Program-made: the position numbers and the translations under genes | Assembly (NCBI GenBank): GCA_000154345.1 | Contig: DS480345.1 | Location: forward strand, 202,506 to 266,505 | DNA length: 64,000 bases | Reading direction: 5' to 3' | From: [Clostridium] leptum DSM 753 | GTDB lineage: Bacteria; Bacillota; Clostridia; Oscillospirales; Acutalibacteraceae | Notes under the pieces: generated by a model | What the model was told of the DNA's origin: nothing | The model's input: only the letters and a program-made list of their open reading frames with translations | Database searches by the model: none | In this document: positions 36,617-46,288 of the stretch, in pieces | Layout: each line of letters starts with the position of its first letter | How positions within the stretch are numbered: the stretch's first letter is position 1

Positions 36617-37258
36617 TCACAGCGCGGCCAGCACATCCAGCGGAGCTTTGGCAAAGCAGTCGGCGCCCGCCTCCTTCAGCTCCCGATAACCCCGAAAGCC
36701 CCATTCCGCCCCGCAGCAGCGGATTCCGGCGTTATGAGCAGTCTCTACGTCTACATTGCTGTCTCCCACATAAAGGCAGGCTGGTTTCTCTGCGCCCTTC
36801 TGGGCGATCAATTGATTCAGCGCCGCCGGGTCCGGCTTCTTGGCTACGCCGGGCCGTTTGCCAACAGCCGCGAAAAAGAAGATCCCGGGAAAATACCGCT
36901 TCATCAAATCTCCCACAAACTCATCCGGCTTATTGGACAGCACCGCCGCTGGGATATTCCTTTTCGCCAGCGCCTCCAAAAGCTCCCTGGCGCCATCATA
37001 AGGTCTGGTGCGGTCAAAACGGTGAACATTATAATACCGGTCAAAATCCGCCTTAAGAGCTTTGACCAGGCCTTCGTCCCCGCTTCCCGACGCCCGGCGG
37101 ATCAGCGTCAGCACGCCGTCCCCTACAAAATACCGGTAGCTGTCGATGGGATGCTGGGGAAGCCCGTTTTTCTCCAAGGCGTAATTCACGCTTACCGCCA
37201 AATCCTCTAAAGTGTCTAAAAGGGTGCCGTCTAAATCGAAAATACAGAATTCTGTCAT
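36617..37258 (-). CDS. HAD-superfamily phosphatase (phosphoglycolate phosphatase-like)
   Basis: A 213-residue hydrolase with the nucleophile motif IFDLDGTLLDTLEDL at the N-terminus, a helical cap, AVLSNKPDEF (motif II) and YVGDSNVDVETAHNAG (motif IV). This is the Gph/PGPase-like branch, which removes 2-phosphoglycolate or similar small phosphates. It follows the large lipoprotein gene by 66 bases and may share its transcript. Confidence 0.92.
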   Translation of the reverse strand: MTEFCIFDLDGTLLDTLEDLAVSVNYALEKNGLPQHPIDSYRYFVGDGVLTLIRRASGSGDEGLVKALKADFDRYYNVHRFDRTRPYDGARELLEALAKRNIPAAVLSNKPDEFVGDLMKRYFPGIFFFAAVGKRPGVAKKPDPAALNQLIAQKGAEKPACLYVGDSNVDVETAHNAGIRCCGAEWGFRGYRELKEAGADCFAKAPLDVLAAL

Positions 37259-37324
37259 AATTCTCTTCCTTTATCCTATTGTTGCAGGCTATCGTTTATT
37301 TCTCCCGGCTGGGGCCGCGGCCGG

Positions 37325-39145
37325 CTACAGCTTTGATAGAATATCCTCTACCGATTCCCTGGCCTCCTCCGGGGTTTCCCCGGGCAGCTCCTTTTTCTCG
37401 GCAAGCTGGCTGAGAACCCCTTTTGTGCTTTTCCCTTCCCGGATTGCCCGGCGGCGCAGGAAAACAATCAGCGTGACTACGCCGGCCACAACCAATACAG
37501 CGATGGTAAAGTAGAATACCACGCCCCAGAACCGGGGCTCAGTGCCGTTATAAACCACCCGCCCGTTTCCGCCGTCCAGCTGGAAGGACTCGATCACGCT
37601 GCCGTTGACGATCTTAATATCCCGGTTCCTGGATTCCCCCTCGTAATGAAGGGAGGTAAGGCTTTCCTTACCGTTGGTCTGCACGGTATAGGTGACAGGC
37701 ACCCCCTGATGCTCTCCCTGGAACAGCCGGCCCATTTGGATATTATCTATAATAGAAACCTCCTGGTTTAAATCAACGCCCTGGCCCTGGCTCTGATAAG
37801 AGAAGGAATTCCCGGGGCCGAACAGCATTTTCACTTTTTCTGAAATTTCCTCCGCCGTGCCGGAAAACGACACCCGGCACACTAAATGCTCCTCATCCTC
37901 CAATTGAGTGATCTCCAGGCTGGCGTCCTTCTTCTTCAGCATCTCCTGGGCATATTTCGCCCCTTCCTTCCCGTCCTTGGGGAATAGGAAATCAATCTGC
38001 CGGGTATAATTTCCATTGCCAAGGCAGATCAGGGTAATCCTGGCCTCATCTACCGGATAATCCCATCCATCGGTGATCCGGATCTTCATGCCCGTCCCGG
38101 TGGTTTCCATACGCACGGTATTTTCCCCCACCGCCCCAAAGGATTCCCACTGTCCCTCCTGATAGCGCTGGGGAGTAAACAGCTCCAGCGAGGACTTGTT
38201 TTCATACTCGTAGCTGATTTTTATTTCGCCGCCATCCTCTCCGCCGTAGGCGGACAGGTCCAAGGTTTCCTCAAAGGCGGCCCGTTTGGAAAAATACGTC
38301 TCCGCGTCCTGCTGGGCCGCATAGCTGATTTGGGAGCAGGCATCCGTATTCATCAGCAGGTCAGTGATCTCCTCCAGCCGTTCCAGGGAAACTCCATGGA
38401 AGGCCGCGGTGTAAATATTCCCCGAGGGAAACTCCTGCCAGTCCACGGAGTCCGCTCCTTCACTTCTGGCGTTCATATAGGTAACCAAATCGTTTCCCAG
38501 CGCCAGCACCGTGCTTTTGGGAATATAAAAGGAAAACGTCCTGTCATAAACCCCGCGGCCATAGCTGACAGTGGAGATTGAAATCTCATCCACGGGCTGA
38601 AGCTCCTCCACCTGGTTCACGGTGATCCGGCCGGGCGTGGGCAAGGCTTTGCCATCCAGGACCACTGACGTTTTTCCGCACTGAAGGGAAAACCCCGGCT
38701 TCTCCTCCGGTTCCTCAAGCATCCAGGCAAACAAAGCGGCACTGTCAAAGTCCTCGTAAATCCGGGTACCCTTGAAAAAAATACTGTCCGTGTGAGAAAA
38801 CACCCCATAGGGCGCCGACCCCATCAAGGCCTCCAGCTTTTTCTGATAATCCTCATGAGACGTAAACTCAAGGGTAAAAACATATTGAATCTGGGAATCC
38901 TTTTCCTGCTTGCCGTAGGTCATGGCGCTGGGACACCGGGCCATCATCCCATCCAGCGCCGCCCGGGACTGCTCATCCGGGTAATCCGCGGCGGAAAAGG
39001 CAACCGTCATCACCCGGGAGCCGGACCAGGACGAGTCCACCGTGAGCACGGTATCAACCGTTACCGTCCGCGCCTGGCAGCCGGTAAAAAGGGATAACAC
39101 AAGGAAGGACCCTATCAGCAAAAGGCAAGCTCCGATTTTTTTCAT
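37325..39145 (-). CDS. large lipoprotein with C-terminal membrane helix, unknown function
   Basis: A 606-residue protein. Residues 1-23 are a lipoprotein signal ending LFTGC. An extracellular part of about 520 residues looks like repeated beta-rich modules with the recurring theme of about 80 residues seen near VTVDTVLTVDSSWSGSRVMTVAFS. A membrane helix follows at about 545-567 (GVVFYFTIAVLVVAGVVTLI) and a basic cytoplasmic tail. Being anchored at both ends is unusual. I recognise no family. Strong GGAGGGG ribosome site. Confidence 0.75.
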   Translation of the reverse strand: MKKIGACLLLIGSFLVLSLFTGCQARTVTVDTVLTVDSSWSGSRVMTVAFSAADYPDEQSRAALDGMMARCPSAMTYGKQEKDSQIQYVFTLEFTSHEDYQKKLEALMGSAPYGVFSHTDSIFFKGTRIYEDFDSAALFAWMLEEPEEKPGFSLQCGKTSVVLDGKALPTPGRITVNQVEELQPVDEISISTVSYGRGVYDRTFSFYIPKSTVLALGNDLVTYMNARSEGADSVDWQEFPSGNIYTAAFHGVSLERLEEITDLLMNTDACSQISYAAQQDAETYFSKRAAFEETLDLSAYGGEDGGEIKISYEYENKSSLELFTPQRYQEGQWESFGAVGENTVRMETTGTGMKIRITDGWDYPVDEARITLICLGNGNYTRQIDFLFPKDGKEGAKYAQEMLKKKDASLEITQLEDEEHLVCRVSFSGTAEEISEKVKMLFGPGNSFSYQSQGQGVDLNQEVSIIDNIQMGRLFQGEHQGVPVTYTVQTNGKESLTSLHYEGESRNRDIKIVNGSVIESFQLDGGNGRVVYNGTEPRFWGVVFYFTIAVLVVAGVVTLIVFLRRRAIREGKSTKGVLSQLAEKKELPGETPEEARESVEDILSKL

Positions 39146-39483
39146 AAAACCCCTCCGAAACCGTTTCTATAAGGAATAAGGACAGCCCGCCCGCTTTCCG
39201 CCTTTGGGGAATGGATCATCGGGCGGCGAAATAAAAAATTCCGCAATGCTTATTGCCGGAAAACCTAAGGATATTCAGCCCCGGCGCCAAACCGGCGCGG
39301 CGCCACGGCGCCTCCCCCTCTCGTCCCCTGCGGCAAACTCTGGCACGGTAAGCCGCAGCCGTTAAAAATCGATGGACAAAAGAAGCCCGCCGCTGTGCTT
39401 TTCCAAAAGCTAAGGCTTTCTTTTATTTTACCACAAACAAGAAACCACTTCAGCACTATTTTTTGAATTCTTTTGTTTTGTTA

Positions 39484-39512
39484 TTGACAAAACGTATTGG
39501 GTCATGTATATA
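39484..39512 (+). promoter_or_regulatory. padR operon promoter
   Basis: TTGACA at 39484-39489, 17-base spacer, TATATA at 39507-39512. The preceding bases 39146-39483 show no gene. Confidence 0.88.
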
Positions 39513-39537
39513 TAGTATTGTATAATGTTTAATACTA
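39513..39537. promoter_or_regulatory. putative PadR operator, inverted repeat
   Basis: TAGTATT (39513-39519) and AATACTA (39531-39537) form a perfect inverted repeat with an 11-base spacer, directly after the -10. PadR proteins often repress their own promoters through such sites; autorepression is inferred. Confidence 0.55.
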
Positions 39538-39562
39538 AACATAAAAGGAGGTGCTTCGCAGG

Positions 39563-39895
39563 ATGAACATCCAATTTAAAAAGGGCGTGCTGGAAATGTG
39601 CGTGCTTGTGATGCTGGAATCCGGTGACCGCTACGGCTACGATATCGCCAACGAGCTTTCTCAAAGCATTGCCATCTCCAACGGCACCGTATATCCGATC
39701 CTGCGCCGGCTGAAGCAGGAGGAATACGTATCCTCCTATTTAGTGGAATCTCCCGGGGGCGCCCCCAGAAAATATTATGCCATCACCCCTCAGGGCAAAC
39801 GTTTGGCAGACTCTTTGAAAACCGAATGGCTATCCTTTTCCGAAAGGGTCACAGCCATGATCCAATTGCTTCAAAAGGAGGGCGGAGGAAAATGA
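39563..39895 (+). CDS. PadR-family transcriptional regulator
   Basis: A 110-residue winged-helix repressor with the PadR signature RYGYDIANELSQ and VYPILRRLKQEEYVSSYLVE, then APRKYYAITPQGKR. ATG 39563 follows AAAGGAGGTG. Its stop overlaps the start of the next gene (ATGA), the usual arrangement for PadR with DUF1700 partners in Firmicutes. These operons often respond to cell envelope stress; the signal here is unknown. Confidence 0.94.
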   Translation: MNIQFKKGVLEMCVLVMLESGDRYGYDIANELSQSIAISNGTVYPILRRLKQEEYVSSYLVESPGGAPRKYYAITPQGKRLADSLKTEWLSFSERVTAMIQLLQKEGGGK

Positions 39896-40839
39896 GCGTC
39901 GCCGCAAAGCAGGATTTTTTAGACCGCCTTAAGGCTTCCATCAGCTGCCTGCCTCTACAGGATCAGGCGGATATTTTAAACGATTACGAGGAGCACTTCC
40001 GCATCGGGCTGGAAAACGGCAAAACCGAGGCGGAAATCGCCGGCTCTTTAGGTTCTCCGGAGGAGCTTGGCGCTTCCTTTGTAGAGGAAAACGCCCAGCC
40101 CGTCCCGGCGCAGGAGGAAATCTTCTCCCACTCTCAGACAGCCCCGGCGCCGGATTCTCCGCAGGCGGCAGGCCCTCAAAGCTCCCCGGCCCCCTGGCAG
40201 GGACAGGCAGAGGCGGCGCCGCAGGCGCGTCAGCAGTCCCAGGCCGAACCGGAGGCGCCGGGTTTCGGATCCTCTCAGGGCGCTCAGCACGAGCGGACGC
40301 ATCATCAATCTTATGAGTCCCAGCAGGCATGGCCCCATGAGCGATCTCAGGACGCCTGGCAAACGCACTCCTTTGAGCAGGCTCAGGAGGCGCGGCAGCC
40401 ACACGCCGCCCAGCGCACCCAGGACATCTATTCGGCGGAACCGCAGCAGCAGCCTCCTTATCCTCCCAATGAGGGAAGCTATTCTCAGCCTCCTTATGAA
40501 CAGGCTGGCTCCAAGGGCGGCAGCTCTGTACGGACCGGCCCGCTGGTGGCCATGATTCTTTTGACAATATTCATTATGATCCCTGTGTTTTTCGGCGTAA
40601 TCGTGGGGGTCAGCCTGGGCCTGGCGTGCTTGTGCTTCGCTCTGGTTCTGGTTTCCATGATTTTATTCTCTCTCACCCCCTTCCACTTCGGCTTCGCTAT
40701 GCTGGGATTGGCGCTGATCTTTCTTTCCCTGCTGGCGCTCTGCGGCTTGATTGGGTTCCTTTATGGTATGGTGAAAGCGATTATCGCCTATTCCCGGTGC
40801 TTCGCCCGTGTGATTCGGGGAAAGGAGGCCCAGGCATGA
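39892..40839 (+). CDS. DUF1700/HAAS-domain membrane protein with Gln/Pro-rich linker
   Basis: A 315-residue protein. Residues 1-70 form the HAAS/DUF1700 domain (FLDRLKASISCLPLQDQADI then a DYEEHF motif and GSPEELGASF). Residues about 75-215 are an unusual low-complexity linker rich in Gln, Pro, Ala and Ser. Residues about 220-300 hold three membrane helices. Both ends overlap neighbours by ATGA, so the three-gene operon is translated as a unit. Typical family members have a much shorter linker. Confidence 0.88.
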   Translation: MSVAAKQDFLDRLKASISCLPLQDQADILNDYEEHFRIGLENGKTEAEIAGSLGSPEELGASFVEENAQPVPAQEEIFSHSQTAPAPDSPQAAGPQSSPAPWQGQAEAAPQARQQSQAEPEAPGFGSSQGAQHERTHHQSYESQQAWPHERSQDAWQTHSFEQAQEARQPHAAQRTQDIYSAEPQQQPPYPPNEGSYSQPPYEQAGSKGGSSVRTGPLVAMILLTIFIMIPVFFGVIVGVSLGLACLCFALVLVSMILFSLTPFHFGFAMLGLALIFLSLLALCGLIGFLYGMVKAIIAYSRCFARVIRGKEAQA

Positions 40840-41822
40840 AAATCTTAGGAAAAATCGCATTGATTTTTACCGGCTGCTTTTTGCTGTTCGCTGTGATCGG
40901 CAATATCGCTCTTTCCTTCAACGGCGGCGTTAAGGCTTCCTTCCAGCAGGTATACGACCGCCTTGAGGAGGTTTGGCCTTATGAACTGTTCGGCCGGGCG
41001 GAGGAATCTTTGGACCAGATTGCGGATCGTCTGGATCCGCCCCAGAAAGCGCCGGACAGCTCTTCCAGCGGCAGCGGCTCCAGCAGCAGCGGCGGTCATG
41101 GCTCCAGCGGCTCCCAGGATACTGTAAGCGGCCAAGACGCCTACCAGGTGCCAGCCGGCGGCCTATGGGAAATCGACGTAAAGGCCCAGGGCTGCTCGGT
41201 AGAGATTGCTCCTGGGGACCCCGGCAGTCAGGTTTCCGTGGTTTTGGAACGGAAAAACGACCAAAAGCTTCAGCTGGAGGTATACCAGGAGGAGGAGGAA
41301 CTGAAAATCCGCGCCACCAAACGGGGCCTGATCCCCTCCGCCAAGCAGGACGCGGTTCTGAGGGTTAGTATTCCTTCTGACTACAGAGGCGGCTTCTCCT
41401 TTGAGGGAGACGCCTGCTCGGCAGTTCTCCGGGATATCAAATTCTCGGGAGAAATTGACCTGGAATTGTCTGCCTGCGATCTCCAGGGAAGCGGCCTTCA
41501 GGGAACGGAGATTTCCATCTCCGCTTCCACCGCTACCATCTCCCTTTCCGGGCTTCGCGGGAAGCTGGATTTGGAGCAGAGCCTGGGCGACACCAGCCTA
41601 ACCTTCGCGGAGGTGGCCGGGGATATCGAGGTGGAAAACAGCCTGGGAAACGTGGATCTGTATTTTCCTCCTAATTCTCCCATTCAAATCAACAGCGCCT
41701 CTTCTTTAGGAGAGATTCATAGAAACCTCCAGCACAGTGGCTCCGGTCAGGCTTCCGGCCCTCTTTACCAGGTGGAGATCGCCTCCTCTATGGGTTCCGT
41801 AAGCCTAAATGACGCGGAGTAA
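40836..41822 (+). CDS. DUF4097-type membrane-anchored beta-helix protein
   Basis: A 328-residue protein with an N-terminal membrane helix (about 7-27), a Ser/Gly-rich linker (about 70-95) and a DUF4097 beta-solenoid domain (about 110-325). The last has repeated ISASTATISLSGLRGKLDLE and ASSMGSVSLN strands. It is the third member of the padR-DUF1700-DUF4097 operon, probably exposed outside the membrane. Its function is unknown. Confidence 0.88.
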   Translation: MKILGKIALIFTGCFLLFAVIGNIALSFNGGVKASFQQVYDRLEEVWPYELFGRAEESLDQIADRLDPPQKAPDSSSSGSGSSSSGGHGSSGSQDTVSGQDAYQVPAGGLWEIDVKAQGCSVEIAPGDPGSQVSVVLERKNDQKLQLEVYQEEEELKIRATKRGLIPSAKQDAVLRVSIPSDYRGGFSFEGDACSAVLRDIKFSGEIDLELSACDLQGSGLQGTEISISASTATISLSGLRGKLDLEQSLGDTSLTFAEVAGDIEVENSLGNVDLYFPPNSPIQINSASSLGEIHRNLQHSGSGQASGPLYQVEIASSMGSVSLNDAE

Positions 41823-41837
41823 CAAAAAGTTCAGGGG

Positions 41838-41875
41838 AAAGCCCTGCGGCGAGTGCCCTCGCTGCGGGGCTTTTT
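41838..41875 (+). terminator. intrinsic terminator of the padR operon
   Basis: AAAGCCCTGCGGCGAG / CTCGCTGCGGGGCTTT stem, four-base loop, T run. The following stretch to 42166 shows no gene. Confidence 0.92.
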
Positions 41876-42166
41876 CCCTTTTCCGCTTTTCTTTTTCCCG
41901 AATATAGAGTAGAATAGAATGAAACCGCACAGCAGGTATTTTGCATGTGCTACGATTCTCCGCACCAGCTTTCCCGCTATAAGACCTTTCCCCGATCCTA
42001 GGCGGGTTCTGGGTTTATTTCCTCACGACGCCCACGCCCCCGGACTGGCGGACGGCGTACTGGGTACCGTAAAAAAAGCGGTAATCAAGGTAAAGCTGGA
42101 AAACAGCTGAATAAAGCCATACAATAACCGGCACTGGCAAAATTTGTAAGCAGGAGGGGTTTCGCT

Positions 42167-43063
42167 GTGAAAATTATCGCTTTAGATATCGGCGGCACCG
42201 CCGTCAAGTCCGGACTGGTGGACAACGGCGTTCTCAAGGAGCACCGGGAAACGCCTACCCCCGCCGCAGAGGGCGGGCAGGCTGTTGTGGCGCTGGCCAA
42301 AAAGCTGATCGCCGCTTATCTGCCGGAGGGTGCGGATGGCATCGGCATCAGCACCGCCGGGGTGGTAGACAGTAAAAGCGGCTCCATTCTTTTCGCAGAG
42401 GACTGTATCCGGGGGTACACCGGCATACAGGTGAAGGCTTTGCTGGAGGATGCCTTTTCCTTGCCCACCGCGGTGGAGAACGACTTGAACGCAGCCGCAG
42501 TGGGAGAAGCGGCCTTCGGCGCGGGCAAGGGCTGCAAAAGCCTTTTATGCGTAGGCTTCGGCACCAGCGTCGGCGGCGCGGCGGTGCTGGATGGCAGGCT
42601 TTATACCGGCTCTCATTTCGGCGCCGGCGAGTTCGGCCACATGGTCACTCACGCCGGGGGCCTTCCCTGCGGCTGCGGCCAAAGGGGCTGCTTTGAGCGG
42701 TATGCCTCCGCCTCGGCCTTGGTTCGGCAGGCTCAAAGGCTGGATCCTTCTCTGGACAGCGGCAGGGCGATTTTCCGCCGGCTGAGGGAGCCCCGGGTAA
42801 AAGCGGTGGTGGACAGCTGGCTGCGGGAGATTGTGTACGGTTTAGCCTCTCTGATCCATCTTTGGGATCCCGACTGCCTGGCGCTTTGCGGCGGCGTCAT
42901 GCAGCAGTCCTACCCCGTCGAACAGCTGAAAGCGCTGGTTCCTAAAAGCGTGATGCCCGCCTACCGTTCCGTCTCAATCCAGGCTGCTCAGCTCGGCAAC
43001 CAAGCCGGCCTCCTGGGGGCCGCGGAGCTGGCCCGGCGGCTGGCAGCCGGCCAGCTCCGGTAA
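42167..43063 (+). CDS. ROK-family sugar kinase
   Basis: A 298-residue sugar kinase. The ATP loop is LDIGGTAVKSGLV, then NDLNAAAVGEAAFGAGKG with the catalytic aspartate, GFGTSVGGAAVLDG, and the zinc-binding CGCGQRGCFERYAS. No helix-turn-helix, so it is an enzyme rather than a repressor. Glucose or an N-acetyl sugar is likely; which one cannot be told. GTG start with AGGAGGGG upstream. Confidence 0.92.
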   Translation: MKIIALDIGGTAVKSGLVDNGVLKEHRETPTPAAEGGQAVVALAKKLIAAYLPEGADGIGISTAGVVDSKSGSILFAEDCIRGYTGIQVKALLEDAFSLPTAVENDLNAAAVGEAAFGAGKGCKSLLCVGFGTSVGGAAVLDGRLYTGSHFGAGEFGHMVTHAGGLPCGCGQRGCFERYASASALVRQAQRLDPSLDSGRAIFRRLREPRVKAVVDSWLREIVYGLASLIHLWDPDCLALCGGVMQQSYPVEQLKALVPKSVMPAYRSVSIQAAQLGNQAGLLGAAELARRLAAGQLR

Positions 43064-43092
43064 TTCTTCTCAAGGGGAAATTAAATTATGGA

Positions 43093-43137
43093 AAAGGACC
43101 GGCTCCGCACAGCGCGGGGCCGGTCCTTTTTTTGTCA
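43093..43137 (+). terminator. intrinsic terminator after the ROK kinase
   Basis: AAAAGGACCGGCTCCG / CGCGGGGCCGGTCCTTTT stem, small loop, run of Ts. Confidence 0.9.
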
Positions 43138-43275
43138 AAATCAGCCTGTCCGGGACAGGTACTCCTATAAATCGGGGAAAAAGGAGAAAAAGACAGGTTG
43201 TTTGGAAAGAAAATAGGAAACCTTCTTTTGTCCCCTTCATATTTTACATAGTAAGGGTAGCGTTCTGAAAGGCCG

Positions 43276-44070
43276 TCATTCCAGCTTCAGCAAGCCGGCG
43301 GCGTTCTCATACAGAATCTTATCCTTCAGCGAAGCGTCAATAGGAAGGTCCTTGACGGCCGATACAGCGGACTGTTGGTCGTCCCAGGGAGAATCGGTTC
43401 CAAACAGCAGCCTGTCCGGTCTGTGATTCCTGATGATCCGCAGAATTTGCTCCCGGCCGAACCGTCCCAAGGTAAAACTGGTGTCCAGATAAAGATCCTT
43501 ACCCACCAGCAGCCTTTCCACATCATCCAAATAATTGTAGCCTCCCAAATGAGCCAGCACCAAGGTCAGCCCCTCCAAGCGGGGAAGAATCCTGGCGATC
43601 CGCTCGGGCGTGCAATGATGGCAGTGAGGGAAGGACACGTCCATGCCGCCGTGAACCAGAACCAAAAGCCCCAGATCCCGGCAAGCCTCCATCAGCTCCA
43701 CCATGGGCTCGTCGTCAATAAACAGGCCCTGAAAATCCGGATGAAGCTTTACGCCGATCAGGCCGGCAGCCCGAATCCGTTTCAGCTCCTCCCGGTAATT
43801 CTCGTAAAGAGGATGGATCCCTCCCAGGGAAAACAGGCCGTCCCTCCCGTTGACGGAGATCGCGAAGCTATTAATGGACTCCACCTGCTTGGGGCGGGAA
43901 GCGATGGGCAGATTGAGGGAATAATCCACCCCGGCCCGTTTCATCGAGGCCAGCAGATCCTCCCGCCGGCCGGACAGGACGGATTTTACATTTCCCGACT
44001 GTTCCAGCCCGCCAATCGCGCGGGCGGCGAGAGCGTCGGGGAAAATATGTGTATGAAAATCGATGACCAT
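43276..44070 (-). CDS. amidohydrolase-type TIM-barrel metal-dependent hydrolase
   Basis: A 264-residue protein of the amidohydrolase_2 group. Metal ligands are visible as DFHTHIFPD at the start, VKLHPDFQG (about residue 110), VLVHGGMD, VLAHLGG and FGTDSPWDDQ. Members include decarboxylases and lactonases; the substrate here is unknown. Single gene. Confidence 0.9.
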   Translation of the reverse strand: MVIDFHTHIFPDALAARAIGGLEQSGNVKSVLSGRREDLLASMKRAGVDYSLNLPIASRPKQVESINSFAISVNGRDGLFSLGGIHPLYENYREELKRIRAAGLIGVKLHPDFQGLFIDDEPMVELMEACRDLGLLVLVHGGMDVSFPHCHHCTPERIARILPRLEGLTLVLAHLGGYNYLDDVERLLVGKDLYLDTSFTLGRFGREQILRIIRNHRPDRLLFGTDSPWDDQQSAVSAVKDLPIDASLKDKILYENAAGLLKLE

Positions 44071-44167
44071 AAAAAGACCTTCTTTGCATTGTCAAAAATT
44101 ACTGCTTTTCCAAAGCGGGTTTCTTCTATATGATGAAAGTATAGAGTTCTAGGAAGAAGGGTTGACA

Positions 44168-44767
44168 TTGATACTTGAACTAGTCGATGAATCCAGACTG
44201 TTGATTATATTATCACCGGAAGACATGGAGGATTACCAGCTCACCTTCGACTCTCTGGACTGGCAGAACGGGCACTCCCGCTCGGTCATCAAGGAATTTC
44301 TCCGGATAGCCTGCCGCCAGAAGGGGTTTTGCCCGGGAGACAGCCGCCTGCTGATCGAGGCTGTGCCCGACGAGGAGGGCTGTGTGCTTCTGGTAACCAT
44401 GCTTCCCGAGGAAAAGGCCAAACGCAAGGTCTACCGGATTAAGGAAAACCAGCCTTCACTGACCCCGTTTTTATTTCGATTCGACCAGGCAGAGAACCTG
44501 CTGGCAGCGGTAGACCGGGTTTACCGCCAATTTTACCATCCGCAAAAGGCGGCGTGCAGCAGCAGGCTTTACCTTTTAAACCGCGCCTACTATCTGATTA
44601 TGTACGGCGGCAAAAGGCTCCCCTGCCCGGTGGAGATTCTGCTGACGGAATACGGCTCCTATGTGGGCAAGGGCCAGCAGGCCGCGGCCCAGGTTTTGGA
44701 GCACGGAAAGCTGCTGGCCGGCGAAGACGCCGTCACCACCGTAGGTCTTCAGCTTGCCCGGTGCTAA
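44168..44767 (+). CDS. MecA-family ClpC adaptor-like protein
   Basis: About 199 residues. From TTG 44168 the sequence ILELVDESRLLIILSPEDM aligns position by position with the MecA N-terminus. An acidic middle leads to a C-terminal alpha/beta domain (about 95-199) with SRLYLLNRAYYLIMYGG. MecA binds substrates and delivers them to ClpCP for degradation. An in-frame TTG at 44162 abuts the AAGAAGGG site; 44168 has better spacing. Confidence 0.82.
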   Translation: MILELVDESRLLIILSPEDMEDYQLTFDSLDWQNGHSRSVIKEFLRIACRQKGFCPGDSRLLIEAVPDEEGCVLLVTMLPEEKAKRKVYRIKENQPSLTPFLFRFDQAENLLAAVDRVYRQFYHPQKAACSSRLYLLNRAYYLIMYGGKRLPCPVEILLTEYGSYVGKGQQAAAQVLEHGKLLAGEDAVTTVGLQLARC

Positions 44768-45080
44768 GCGCCGGAGAACGGCTTTCAGGGCCGCCTGATT
44801 GGAGCGGACGGCCAGGCTCCAGGCCGCCGGTGCTCTGCCGATAAAGCGGGCTGCGTGCCGTCTAAACCAAAGCGAACCGCAGCGAACAGCCAAAAAACCC
44901 AGGATCCTCACGGGCCCGTTTTCTCACAGCGCCTGACAAAAGCTTTTCCAGCGCTCCCAGGCCGAAGCCGAGACCACCGGAGCTCTCCCGGGCCGCCTTA
45001 TCGGCGCGGCTGCCGGGCAAGCCGGATACTGGCTTGCCTGCGTCCGACGGCAGGGCGCCGGCTTCTTCCAGGGCTGCGGA
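44768..45080. other. intergenic, GC-rich
   Basis: No gene or RNA recognised. The convergent mecA and rpe ends meet here without a clear T-tailed terminator. Confidence 0.5.
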
Positions 45081-45725
45081 TCAAGCGTTTTGCAGCTCCT
45101 TGATCGCGGCCGCCACATCCGGCGCCCTGAACACGCCGGTGCCCGCCACGCATACGTCCACACCGGCGGCGGCGGCCTCATGAGCGGTTTCGCTGTTAAT
45201 GCCTCCGTCCACCTCTACCAAGACCTTCAAGCCGCGGCGCTTTGCCTCGGCTTTTATCTTCTTTACCTTTTCCAGGCACTCGGGAATCAGCTTTTGTCCT
45301 CCAAAGCCAGGCTCCACCGTCATCACCAGCACCATATACAGCTTATCTAAATAAGGAAAAACCGCTTCGGCCTCCGTTCCTGGCTTGATGGACAAGCTGG
45401 CGCTGCATCCCGCCTTCCTGATCTGATCCAGAGCCGGGGCGATATAGGGCTCCGCCTCCAGGTGGAAGGTAATATTATCCGCGCCGGCATCCAAATAATC
45501 CTGGAAGTACCGGCTGGGCCTCTCCACCATCAGATGGACGTCAAAAGGCACGTCGGTATAAGGCCGGATCGCCTTGATCACTGCCGGGCCAAAGCTGATA
45601 TTGGGGACAAAATTGCCATCCATCACATCCAGATGGATGTAATCGGCGCCCCCTTGGGTGACCTTCTGAATTTCATCCGCCATATGGGCAAAATCGCAGG
45701 CCAGTACCGATGGGGATACTTTCAT
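45081..45725 (-). CDS. rpe: ribulose-phosphate 3-epimerase
   Basis: Pentose phosphate enzyme that interconverts ribulose 5- and xylulose 5-phosphate. 214 residues: SPSVLACDFAHMADEI, HLDVMDGNFVPNISFGP with metal-binding His and Asp, VMTVEPGFGGQKLIPE and VDGGINSETAHEAAAAGVD. ATG 45725 follows AAGGAGG; the open frame upstream is not used. Single gene. Confidence 0.96.
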   Translation of the reverse strand: MKVSPSVLACDFAHMADEIQKVTQGGADYIHLDVMDGNFVPNISFGPAVIKAIRPYTDVPFDVHLMVERPSRYFQDYLDAGADNITFHLEAEPYIAPALDQIRKAGCSASLSIKPGTEAEAVFPYLDKLYMVLVMTVEPGFGGQKLIPECLEKVKKIKAEAKRRGLKVLVEVDGGINSETAHEAAAAGVDVCVAGTGVFRAPDVAAAIKELQNA

Positions 45726-46288
45726 AACAAACAGCCTCCTTAAAAAACGCCTGCCCACGGTACCGCCGCTGAAGGGCACGCGCATATCCATGTGTCTTTT
45801 CTTTTCTATTTTAGACGAAAATTTTGGATTCCGCAAGAGGGCGGCAAAGCCGGCTTTTCCGAAGGCCTCCTTGCTTTTCTATAATTTATCCGGGAAAAAT
45901 CTGCAAAAAGCCCTGTTGTTACCGGTTCTTTCCTTTGCTATACTAAAATTGACAAATCATTGCACGATTTTGTCCTATTGGACTTGGCTTGAGGCGAGCC
46001 TTCCTCCAGGGCCGGCCTTTCTTCCGGCGTTTCCCTTTTAAAGCCGGTCATTGAAATACGCCCGCAGCTTCCTGTCCTTTGCGCTGTGAGCGGCATGAAC
46101 ACCTGAAATATTTATTGTACAGCTTTACATCAAATCTAAAAAGCGCGTTGTCCCGCTCATTCAGAAACGTTAGATTTAGGAAAAGCGATAAACACAAACA
46201 GAAGCCACGGGAAGCATTTTATCAATTCTTTGGACCGCTTAAAATTTGCGCGGCTGAAAAAGCTTAACATAAAGAAAGGAGAATCCCT
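45726..46288. other. intergenic region upstream of the aldo-keto reductase
   Basis: No gene. It contains a promoter at 45916-45944 (TTGTTA, 17 bases, TATACT) and about 340 bases of leader before the next ATG. I see no known riboswitch in the leader. Confidence 0.5.
45916..45944 (+). promoter_or_regulatory. promoter upstream of the aldo-keto reductase
   Basis: TTGTTA at 45916-45921, 17-base spacer, TATACT at 45939-45944. Confidence 0.6.
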
